Source of the DNA: Oidiodendron maius Zn
Lineage: Eukaryota > Ascomycota > Leotiomycetes > Myxotrichaceae
NCBI GenBank assembly: GCA_000827325.1
Contig: KN832879.1
Span: forward strand, 1 to 64,000
Direction: 5' to 3'
Length of the DNA: 64,000 bases
Shown: positions 1 to 10,282 of the stretch, piece after piece
How positions within the stretch are numbered: the stretch's first letter is position 1
How the letters are laid out: each line of letters starts with the position of its first letter
Program-made: the position numbers and the translations under genes
The notes under the pieces: generated by a model
Database searches by the model: none
What the model was told of the DNA's origin: nothing
What the model saw: the letters and a program-made list of their open reading frames with translations, nothing else

Positions 1-3000
1 AGATATATCCTATATATACTTAAGTATATATTATATAGACTAGAATAATTATATAATTTTGATATTAATTATTAAGGCTAAATTTATATATATAGCCTTT
101 AATTAAAGAGCTTAAATAAAAGTAGTATAAAGATTACTATATTAAATTATATATAGTTATATATCTGAAATAATAGGTACCTATAGGTATCTACTAGGTA
201 GGTAGTTATATTTTATACTACCTATCTAGTTAGGTTAGATATCTAGTAGGTAGGTAGTTATCCTTAATAGGTTACTTATAGGTACCTATTATATAGCCTA
301 ATCAAACTAATAAAGCCTATTACTTTATATATTATAAGGCTAGTAATACTCTTATAGGTATTATTAGTGATTTATAGTTATTAATTGCTATATTTAAGCA
401 GTCTAAGCCTCTAAATACTTATATTATAGATCTACTAGACTCTAATCCTAATCCTGAACTAGATCCTAATATATATTATATTAACTATCAGTATTATAGA
501 CCTTCTTGACTACCTCTCTCTTGATTTAGATCTAGATAACAGTCTTATATACTATTAAAGGATCGAAAATACTACTAACCTTAAGACTATATTAAGAAGT
601 GCTTAGTCTATTAGAAAGCTAGCTGTTAGTTAACCAATTATATACCTTTAGAGTGTAAGGAAGCTACAAGTAAGCTAAGATAGCGTTTTAACTAAGTAAA
701 CAAGAGCTTTTAGTAATATATAGCTAAACTAGAGGATATAGATAATATAGATAATCTTTAAGAAGCTTTTAAAGCCTTGATTATAGATAATACTTAGCTA
801 AATTTAAATAATCCTGATTCTATAACCTACTTTATAATATATAAGATAGTAAATATAGAGCAGGCTTAATAGATAGTTGATATACTAGCTAATCAAACCT
901 TTAAGTATACTTTAATCAATACTACTACTTATAGAATTGATCAATTAGAGTAGCTATTAACCTACTTGACTTAGTATTCAGACAACTACTTTACTAGTAT
1001 AATAATCAATACAGGTATAGTATAGATCTCTATAGCTAGAAAGAACTAGTATCAAGCTTACTTAAAAGTGTTTAATCTTGATATCCTGGATACTATAACT
1101 ACTAGATTAACCTTAATATATTTTAGTATTAATACTACTACTTTAATTAGGTTAGTTATACTTAATATATCTATTGGATTAGCTGTATTCTATATAGTTG
1201 ATATAGATACTCTTTTCCTTCTTTATCTTTAGGACTTTAATAAGATAGGAGTATATTATAATAATCTTATAGATTAGATTATCTATCTAGAAGGATCTTA
1301 TCTAGTTATCTATAACTATAGATATCCCTTTATTATATAGGGAAACTCTATAGCCAGCTACCTTATAGAGCCTGAATTATACTAGCTATACTATTAATTC
1401 AGATACCTAACTATAGAACGTCTATATTCTGTCTTGAATTAGGCTAGGTATAATAATCCCTAGTATTTTAGCTTAATTTAGAAGCTTACTAAATACTATT
1501 CCCTTTACTAGAAGAATAGCTAGACTCCCTAATGATTTAAATTTATACTCTATAATAATGATATTGCTTTTAATTATACTATATATATAGATATAATATA
1601 TATCAATAGATCACTAGTCCTCTATATTGTTAATAAAGCTATATACTTCTAGACTACTAGATAGCTTGAAAATATAATAGCTTAATATATATAGGATATA
1701 CTTTGATTTTACTAGATTGATACCTACTTAGGACCCCTAGATCTAATAGTTTATAATATAGGAACTAACTTTATAGCTATTAAGTTCTAGTAGAACATCT
1801 AGATCCTGAGTATTCAAACTAAAGCAGTTTCTACTGAAGTAGCTTAATTAATAGGAATTATAGAACAATATTATATACCTTTATACTATATATATAAAGT
1901 GATATCAGAGGAATTAACAGATATAACTATAAGTAAAGCTATCCTTTTATAACTCTTAGTTAAGGTAGTTAATAATATAATAGGATCTGATAGACTAGTG
2001 CCTACTCTACTAGTATTTAGCTTATATCCTTGACTATCTAAATCTAACCCTCCTTCCCCTTTAATTATCTAGAAAGTAGCTACTATCAAGAAAGCTACTT
2101 AAGAACTCTTGAAGCTATAGGCAAATCGATAAGTTATAGACGCTCTACAATAGTACAATAGCCTACAAGTCAATAATATATATGATTTAGAGGCTGGATT
2201 AGAGATATTAGTTTGGAGGATTTATAAGAAGGTATAGAATAGATTATATAAGCTCTTGATAATTAAAGGGGAGACAGCTATAGTAGAAATCAACAGATAA
2301 CCTATCTAGTTTAGGACTATAGTTATAAAGCTGTATTTATAGGAACTACCAGCTTTAGAGCTAGCAATCCAACTAGATAAACCTATAACTGGAACCCTAT
2401 AGCTAGAAGGATCAATTTAACCAGCAACTTAGCTACCTATCTAGCTAGCTATCTAGCCAGCTATCTAGTCAGACAATACCCTTCTAGAAGATACTATTAT
2501 AGTAGAAGATCCTAGCTAATCAGAGCCTTTATAAAGACCTCAAGGTTGCTTATAGAAGCAACCTTGATTTGACTCTTTTATAGCTAATATTAGGATCTGA
2601 ATCCCTGATCCTGATCTCTAGAATACCTAACTTAATAGCAGTAGTAAACCTTTTGAGTAGTCTTGCTAGAAGGAATTGAATAGCTTATTTGAATATAGTA
2701 TCTTCAAAATTATCAACTATATCCTATCTAATAGTCAAGTCTTTAAGACTAGGTTTATAGATAAAGTTAAGTATATAGATACTAAAAAAGCCTTTAAAAA
2801 ATCCTGACTAATTGTTTAAGGATATAGTAATAGTAGTAAGGATAAGATCCTTATATAGACCCCTATAATCCAGCAGGCTAGTTAACGGATACTCTTAAGT
2901 CTTATACCTTCTCTTTATATCTAGAATATAAAGCTATATCTTTAGGATATTTCTTAAGCTTATATATAGTCTTAGATATAGCTAACTAGAGATATTTACC

Positions 3001-4340
3001 TTAAACTATCTACTAAACTAGCTCTTTAATCAAAGTTTTTATAGCTTATCTAACCTCTTTATAGATTAGCTAAATCAGGCACTTACTAGTATAATATATA
3101 CTATAAACACTATATTAAGAAGCTTAATATAGAAGATTTAACCTTTAATCCTTATCTCTTAATTAAGAAGTATAGCAATAGAGTCATTAATATATAGACT
3201 AATAATATACTACTACTAGCTAATACTACCCTGGCTAATAAGGAAGAAGTAGCCTTGACCTTTTCTTCAAAGCCTTGCTAGAAGTTACTGACTATATTAT
3301 CTATTCTTTTCAATAGTGTAGTTATTTAGCTTTATAATATAGACAACTTAATTATAATCAGCCAGACCTATCAAATCTTAAAGATCAAATTAGCTAAAGA
3401 CTATAACTCTTATATTGCCTAGTATACTTATAGAGCCTATATTATAACTGTATTATAGCTAGAGCAGGCCTTCAGATACTCCTTTACTATATAGATAACT
3501 AATTCAACTATTATAGATAAACAGATCGATTTTCTGAATAAACAGCTATTCTAGTAACTTAATCACCCTAAGAGAGGACTATACTTTATCTCCCTTAACC
3601 TGTAGACCCTTTATATAGTAGTCTTTATAGACTCTTCTTTTATAAACAACCATGATATATCTTCCTAGATTAGATATATAGTTATTATAGTAGACAAGGA
3701 TAATAGGGCAAATATAATCTACTAGAGTTCAGTCAAATACAAGTATATTATCTAAAGCATTTTAGCAGCTAAGCTGTATACTATATCCTTAGGTTTTGAT
3801 AATATAGCAGTAATCAAATCAACGATTCAGCAGATCCTATAACGACTAATCAACCTTATGATTTATATTGATTTGAAATCCCTTTATAATTGTCTTATAT
3901 AACTTGGAACAATATACAAGAAGCGTTTGATAATCGATATAATATACCTATAATAAGCCTACAAGTATAGAGAGATATTATAAGTAGTGTAGATTGATAG
4001 GAAGTACAATATAGCCAACACTATAACAAAAGAGAAGCCTGGCAATAGCCTCAAGACCCTTATTGATTTGAATTGGCTTGATATAACGGACAGGACGATT
4101 GGCTAGGTAGATCAGGTAGATATACAAATAGATACAGGTGATAAGGGAGGAAGTTTACGGGCTCAAGACGACTAAGTTATATCCAAATCCGAGGACTAGT
4201 CTCTGGGGTAAAACCTCTTTCTTTTAGGTTTGCCTAGTGTCGGTATATCCTTGAGGATATACTAGTAGTTGCCTTAGTGGCAAGGCAACTGCCCTCATCA
4301 GCCGGATTAGGGGTAAATCCATCCCGGCTAGCGATCGAAT
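1..4340 (+). mobile_element. Decayed Ty1/Copia LTR retrotransposon (fossil)
   Basis: This is an old Ty1/Copia-type element on the + strand, cut off by the left edge of the window. Weak translated similarity shows the usual order: a gag-like part with a zinc-knuckle remnant near 600-660, integrase-like and reverse transcriptase-like stretches in the middle, and an RNase H-like end near 3850-4080. A purine-rich tract near 4143-4153 suits the polypurine tract before a 3' LTR. The 4200-4340 part, with two perfect short palindromes, may belong to that LTR, but no second LTR copy is present to prove it. The sequence is very rich in A+T and TA and carries very many disabling changes, as RIP of a repeat would leave. 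It looks old and thoroughly broken. Family assignment is moderately sure; the outer limits are not. Confidence 0.75.
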
Positions 4341-4789
4341 ATATTTACATGGGATCGCGCTGTATTAGAACCTTAGACTGAATACAACCTTTATTTTGAA
4401 CCCTTTGAATGCATTGCTTTACCTGATGGGTAAAGCCACAACCTACATGTATGAGAGTTCTGTCGGTGTTTGTGATGCTCATTGCTAAAGTTAACTGCAC
4501 TATACACCAAAGGGGTCGGGTATGGTAATCGCAGTAATACCGCAAGGACCAATCAAGAAAAGAGTTGATAGTCTTATAACAGATCTCATTTCCAATATTA
4601 CAAGCATGGCAGTCACCTCTAGCCAGGGAAAACAGTGTTCTGAGGAAATTGAACTCGTTCTCACGCGCAGAGATGCGAATATTTATGTACGATTCGGTGA
4701 ACCCCGTATCCAAAGCCTCCCAGGCTCACCAAATCACTTAGTAGTATATACCATGAGAAGTATGTAAGGGGGCTCATTATGTTGCTTGC
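4341..4789. other. Spacer between retroelement relic and chitinase gene
   Basis: This stretch of about 450 bp has normal base composition, in contrast to the AT-rich element on its left. It lies just past the 3' end of the chitinase gene. Open frames on both strands start at non-ATG codons and match nothing I recognise. I see no supported gene. Confidence 0.4.
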
Positions 4790-5846
4790 TCAGCAAGCGG
4801 AACCAGTCGTTAAGATGTGCTTGGCCTCCCGGGCATAAGTGCAGCCGTTGTTGATGTTAGTGTCAGAGAAGCTCGCACTCCACATCATTACGCCGCCAAA
4901 GGCAGCGTCGCTATCATACTGGCCCACGAGCGTGGCGAGGGCGCTGGGCTCAAGATAGTATTGGGCACCACTCGAGGTTCCTGTGGCGCCTAGAGGAGAG
5001 GCCGGCACGCCAATAAAGATTTTAGCATTGGCAGAGGGCGTTTTGGCAATGTTGGTCTTCCAGTCGTCGTAGTTGATCGGACCATTGACGGAGCAGCCGG
5101 GGTTGTTATAGAACTGGACCCAGAGATAGTCAAACTGAGCATTGGTAATAATCACATTCATATTAGGTTCTGGAATCGGGCACTGTGGGGCACCAGTAAT
5201 GTACTTAGGCGGGATGCACGTTAGTGTCCTGTTCCAGAGACCGATAATTTTGGGTCCTTACATATGCTCGACTGCTATCAGACGCGAAGTTGGAGCGCAG
5301 TGTGGAGATCATGTACTGGTAATACTGGTTGCCGCTGTTGCTCTCAATATCGAAGTCCCAACCATTGACAAAGGTGCTCCCGAAGGGTCGCGGTACACTC
5401 CCGTTGGGTGCATTGCCGTAGGCGTCCCAAAGGTTCTGCCCTATAGTCCGAGCTTGCTCTTGGGATTGCAGAGAATATGCGCCGGCTGCACCGCCAAGAG
5501 ATAAAATCACCTTGACGCCGTTCGACTTGCACGCGTCGATAGCCGCGGCTAGCGCGTCGCACTGTTGGCCTTCACCGGAAGGAGCGATGTAACATGACGG
5601 TCCAAAGATGCCCGATGCAATGTTGTTGCCGTTGCCGTACTCATACAAGAATGCGAGAATGATGATGTCGATACCAGAGTCAGCCGTGCAGTACGTGGAC
5701 AGATTGGCCTCGAGGGTACCGCCGCCGTTCTGACCCCAGTAGACGACGTTCTGAGCACCAGACGCCTGGCGTGGGAGTATTGTAGGGGCTGCCAATGCAG
5801 CGCTAGCCATAAGGCTGAGGCTGGTGAGCATTACAGGGAAATGCAT
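4790..5846 (-). CDS. Secreted class III endochitinase, GH18 family
   Basis: A 332-residue protein is encoded by two exons (5262-5846 and 4790-5203) joined across a 58-nt GT-AG intron; the frame is kept. It is predicted to hydrolyse beta-1,4 links in chitin outside the cell, for wall remodelling, nutrition or attack on other organisms. Residues 1-19 form a signal peptide, followed by a Pro-Arg processing-like site. A WGQN motif lies at 37-40, the SxGG substrate motif (LSLGG) at 115-119, and the catalytic DxDxE core (DFDIE) at 164-168 with Glu168 as proton donor. The first Asp of the longer DxxDxDxE form is Asn161. The length fits single-domain class III enzymes without a chitin-binding module. 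The ATG start sits directly before the signal peptide. It is intact although it borders a dead retroelement. Confidence 0.93.
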
Positions 5847-6902
5847 GTCGATAGCCGAGGATCAAAAACGTATATACAATGAATAAAAAATATGGGCGCT
5901 AGAAGGAACGGACCTGATACGTCAAGGACCTTGAGTATATGATAGAGGCGAGAGACTCGTTTTTGAAGATGAGATAGGAGAGCCAGAGGCGGGTATCTTA
6001 GATATACTTATACCCTTGATATGGCAGAGACAAGTTTGCTGCTTGCCTCGGAGTGGGCACAGAGGTTCCATTATGAGCCTTGGGTTTCTAGAATAGGCAA
6101 TGAGTATCCTCCTGGTACCAGAGACAATTTTATGGTTGGGCCTACCAGGGAGATGTGACATGGACACACATGATGTGAAAATAAGAAGTTCACACGTAGC
6201 GCCGTGGCCGCTGAGCCACCTGGGGCGGGCAAGGGGGAAGCCACCAGTGCGAATGTTTAGAGCCGTAGAGTCGTGCCCATTGGAGATAGCCACCTAAATA
6301 TGCCGCAGGTAACCCCGGATGAGGTTATCGAGGGGAAGTGCACGACAGATGCGACGTTCCTGGACTAGGCCTCCGGCTACAGCGGGGTGGTCTGCAAACA
6401 CTGTCTCACAGAGTGCCTTTGTCCTTGGCACGTATCGACGGGATCACGACCGATCGTCCGACTCGATGAGGACTGCCGTAGATCTCCCGCCTCGAAGGGC
6501 TTTTGTGGATGGCAGGAGGTGTCAAAAAAGTGGGTTCCGTCGAGAAGGTGGCTTGTCGACACCGAGACACACACTGTCCACCATGTTGGCAGCATCACTC
6601 GTATCAACCGGAGGGACGAACACTGTTCGGCGGATCAAGAGAAAAAGAAGATAGGCGAACACCATCCTCCTGTGTTTCGATCCATGGGCTGAATGCAACA
6701 TCGGGCCTGATATGGGTAAAGCAACCCGGCAATTAAGCTCATGAAACGATCGAAATGTGAAGCCACTGACCAAACAGATGGGCCTAGTGATACCCCCACC
6801 AACTGATCGACGCCTCTAGTCGCTCTGTGCCAACCTCATGCCTGCAAAGAAGCACTTGGTGGCGTGATCTCGACGTCTACCTGTCTGACCAGGTGAACGG
6901 GG
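5847..6902. other. Upstream region of the chitinase gene; no gene seen
   Basis: About 1 kb lies upstream of the chitinase start and should hold its promoter. The part from about 6170 to 6900 is relatively GC-rich. It has overlapping open frames on both strands, but none shows a recognisable domain, a plausible start or codon use that singles it out. I make no gene call. Confidence 0.35.
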
Positions 6903-6995
6903 TGGAGCCGCCCCGGCGCGGATTGATGGAAAGGGCAGGTACCGAAAAGTCGGGCCGTGTTATCGGGGGTACGCTTAAAATGGCATCATAGGCAA
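6903..6995 (+). repeat. 92-bp direct repeat, left copy
   Basis: This stretch of about 92 bp recurs in the same orientation at 13507-13598. The copies differ by a few substitutions and one 1-nt indel, about 95% identity by eye. Sequence outside the repeat shows no likeness. The family is unknown to me. It could be a solo terminal repeat, a fragment of a larger dispersed repeat, or the edge of an inserted segment. Confidence 0.8.
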
Positions 6996-7490
6996 CGTAC
7001 CCATTGCTTGCTCACCCATCTCACCAGAAATTATCAACTTTTGTCGAGGAGCCTGAAAAGCCCCCCTTTCCTAGCAAAGGGTCCCAAATCTGTTCCCACT
7101 GTACACTCATTCCCAGACAGATATCCCAGTCTGCCTGTCTTCATGCATAGGAACTTTTCTGCGTCTTACTTCAGGTTGTTTAGCAGCATCCTCTGCGTTT
7201 TGCCTAGGGCTACTTACTCTATAAATGACCGTTTCCCTCCTGCCTTCACATATTTTCTCCTCCATATTCTCCTCCATATTCTCCTCCATTTTCCCACACA
7301 TCTTCTCACACATCTTTCACCTATCTTCTCACATACCCTCCCTCCTATCTTTCCCTCTTTTCTCTCTCTCTAACCCCTCTCTGATCCCTCTCCCGCTTCT
7401 CTAGCAAGACCTTCTTTTCTCGTTTCTATTCAAGATATCTGCATCACTGTATATACAACTCAGAAGTGTAGCGATAGTAGCGATTCACAT
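6996..7490. repeat. Pyrimidine-rich low-complexity tract
   Basis: The + strand is strongly C/T-rich. At about 7254-7291 a short unit built on TTCTCCTCCATA is repeated about three times, followed by CACA/TCTC-rich sequence. An open frame runs through it, but its composition is low-complexity and I do not regard it as coding. Confidence 0.5.
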
Positions 7491-8700
7491 GCTTTACGGG
7501 TCAGCTGATAGTCACCTGACGGTCCGTACTGGCCGCTAGCCTGGCACGTGGTGCTTTTCAGGTTATATAAGCCTGCTACTCTTCCTGTATTCTAAACCTT
7601 CTCTCCTTAGTTTAGAATCCTCACATAGACAATAAGAAGAGCTCTCGCGTCGCCACAAAGGGCAGGCTATAGAGCCTGAGGTAGGGCCTATTATTAGGGA
7701 AACAGCTATAAAAGCTGCTAGTGAGGCACAGAGAGCTATACTTTGTTACGAGATTCAGGAGTCTTAGAATTAGAATATTATTTATTATTATTTATTTATA
7801 GTAACCTTTATAGTAACCTACTTTCAGGTAATAGTAGTAGCTATTATTTTAAGGTCATGAATTATTGTTATTATTACTCTTATTTACAATACTAACTATT
7901 GAAGCCATTATCCTGAAACATTTGCCGTTATAACTCCCTTTCCTCACGTTGCGACTCCCTCTCCTCTCGTCATACCTGCTCTTGAGACTCACTCTCTTCT
8001 CGTTGTGCCTGTAGCTGTATCTCTTGAAGCCTTTCCTGGCTCTCAGCTTGAATACGTGCAATCTAGAGCTGTACGTCTGCCTATATTTTTACCTTTTTCT
8101 CCTCCCTCTCTGCCCAATCCCTCCTATTCTCCTCAATTAGGCTTCTAAGATCATTATACCCAGGCTTACGCTTTCGAGACTTTAATCCTTTCTGCCGACT
8201 TTGAGCGCCTCAACCTGAATTTGAAGGGAAGGGAGTCCCTAATAGACTATTGTCGTCACGAAAAGGGTCATCATCCTCCGCCTCCCTCCCTCTCCTACCC
8301 CCTCCTCCTCCCGTTGTATATTCTGCCCGTAGTCACTCTCTGACCAAGTCTCGATATCTGAACCAGGGGACTGTTGTTATAACTGTGATTGTAGAGGCTG
8401 CGACTATAGGGTATCGAATGCAACAATAGGAATGGTATTTGGTCGAGAGCTCCAGATCTCATCAAGCCTCCAAAAAAAGCGACATTTCTTATTTAGAAGC
8501 TCTAGTATTAAGGGTTAGTATAATAATTACTATAAATATATAAAGATCATACCATTAACATGATACTTGGCCTTAATCTTCTTAAGATCAATATCGTCTA
8601 CTGTAGCAAAGTCTCCAAGACGGAGAGATCACGTAGGGAAAGGATCTTTGACCGTCTTTGCTGCTCTGGCCGATGCTGTTGATTCTATAGCTACCGGTGC
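7491..8700 (-). mobile_element. Decayed transposon debris with a Myb/SANT-like gene remnant
   Basis: Around 7555-7640 a TATATAA motif is followed by C/T-rich sequence, as in the promoter end of many fungal transposons. On the minus strand, about 8100-8690, a broken coding sequence gives a pattern close to fungal Myb/SANT-like DNA-binding proteins that travel with transposons. A KKIKAKYHVNG-like piece is followed, across a possible small intron (about 8475-8555), by a FFWRLDEIW-like piece and a charged, low-complexity tail. In-frame stops show it is not functional. The family is uncertain. Confidence 0.35.
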
Positions 8701-8989
8701 TAGCTAGAGAAGAAGAAGAACTGTGTGTGTGTATGAAAAGCTATCCTGGTAGGCTAAACCCCGGAATGGTGGCCTGGGGCAGCCACCAGTTCCAGACAAA
8801 GACTGACTCTTTAACCTTCGTAGCCCATCGATTTGTATTTGAACAGCGTTCCTGATATAGGACGTATCGAGGCCAATGGTAGCTAGCTGAGCGAAGGAAC
8901 CTTTATGCGCTCGCCTATTGGCTGCGCACACATATAAATAGCTTCCTTTGAGTCCTACTTCTAGAATAACAATCAATCAATACAATCAC

Positions 8990-9430
8990 AATAATCAGAA
9001 CGTATTACTGCAGTTGATACGAACTGACAAATGATATTTGATTGCCTGTCCAACCGTGTGGTACGGACAATTTGTTGATCCACGAAGGAGCTCTGGGTTA
9101 TCCTCCATCCATGAAATAAGCTTTTCTAGCGATTTCCCACCCTCGAATTGGCATCTTCTAACTATTGAAAATAGTTTTGCAAGGGTAAAATATAATAGAG
9201 TAGAAGGGTTAGTTGATAAAATCAATGAAATAGCGTTGTTGTCTGATGAAATAAGGATTTTTGTCTGATCAGACACAGTCTGTCTATCAGAGCGCTCTGT
9301 CGCCGTCTAATAGATTTTTTCTATCTGAAAAATTTTAGCCAATCGGAACGAGGATTGGCGCCAAGCGTCTGACCAGATATCTGATCGGACGGTTGGCTAT
9401 AACTGGTTGACCACCCCTAGATACTATGCT
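8990..9430 (-). mobile_element. Possible fragment of a DNA transposon end
   Basis: The minus strand from about 8995 to 9276 is open without a known domain. The adjoining 9276-9425 contains repeated GTCTGA/TCAGAC motifs on both strands and ends, read on the minus strand, with GGGGTGGTCAACCAGTTATA. Such short motifs repeated near an end resemble the subterminal repeats of cut-and-paste transposons. The opposite end was not found, so this is a weak call. Confidence 0.25.
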
Positions 9431-9640
9431 AGAGAGAATCATGAAAATTAGACTGGGGGAAGGAAACTTTTAGAACGATAACTTAATAAAACAGCACTAG
9501 AATTTCACTTGGATGGTGGCGTGCTGGCAGAATAAAAGGCGTGGGCCAGTCTCTCCAGACGTGGGTAGGCATCGGCTGACCACGCTCGGTTAAGCTACTG
9601 GCCAAGAATGCCACGACCAAAGTCCAAAAATTAAGGGACA

Positions 9641-9649
9641 AAAAAAATT
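9641..9649 (-). terminator. Pol III oligo-T terminator of the serine tRNA gene
   Basis: Immediately after the discriminator base the transcribed strand reads AA followed by seven T residues, a normal RNA polymerase III stop. This supports transcription of the tRNA gene as its own unit. Confidence 0.75.
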
Positions 9650-9796
9650 CGACACCTGTGCGATTCGAACGCACGCTCTGTGATATATTAGTATGTATCT
9701 TGGTGAAGGCCTCGCCGAAACTTACCCCGAAGGAAATGCCTGAACTTCGCATATAACGATAGCAGGGCATCACGTTAACCACTCCGTCAAGGTGCC
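9650..9796 (-). tRNA. tRNA-Ser(GCU) with a normal 18-nt intron and a 48-bp GT-AG insertion in the variable arm
   Basis: Read on the minus strand, all arms of a serine tRNA are present. The acceptor stem GGCACCT pairs with AGGTGTC with one G-U. The D stem is ACG/CGT and the anticodon stem ATGCC/GGCAT with anticodon GCT. The T arm GTGCG-TTCGAAT-CGCAC is perfect, and an oligo-T terminator follows. An 18-nt insertion after position 37 is the usual nuclear tRNA intron. A second insertion of 48 nt (about 9669-9716) splits the variable arm. It begins GTAAGT, carries TACTAAT near its 3' end and ends CAG, the marks of a spliceosomal intron. Without it the variable arm folds as TCC-TTCG-GGA and the tRNA is about 81 nt, normal for serine. 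The A box has one mismatch. It may be a pseudogene, but every stem is intact. Confidence 0.85.
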
Positions 9797-10282
9797 ATTT
9801 GTTGGAATGAAATCGCTTATTTTTATATATAGATCTTCCTTGAGAAATCTCCCAAAGCCGATTTCGAGCCTTAGAATATTATGTAACCCTACGTATTTTT
9901 AGTATGATCTTATTTAAGTTCTACGCGCTTTACTTAAGAGACTTTATTTTTTATTTTTACCGTCATTGATAACTTGTTCCCATAGTATGTTTAACTTTAT
10001 ACTGTTATAAGGCCATGAACTGAGGCACTATATCACGCTTCGGCTAATTGAGTTTTTGCGAAACGCCGAGGTCAAGCACCATGACTTATCGGCGGAGGAA
10101 TTAGTCCCATTTGAATTTACTAAAATGCAAAATAACCCGTCGTAGGTTGTATGCATTTCTCTATCTAGTCCACTTTCATATTCCCCGCCACCTGATCTAG
10201 CTATGTTACATTCTTTGCTTTATCAATCCAGCCATTTTATTGTTCACAGCACAGAAAGGATTCCGAAGACTCATGATGATGC
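9797..10282. other. AT-rich spacer; no gene seen
   Basis: Sequence between the tRNA gene's upstream flank and the 3' end of the 912-residue gene. It is AT-rich in its first half and shows no coding signal on either strand. Confidence 0.4.

Noticed and set aside
4345-4713. Cysteine-containing open frame on the minus strand next to the chitinase gene
   Set aside because: It begins at TTG, not ATG, has no signal peptide and matches no family; the overlapping + strand frame is equally open.
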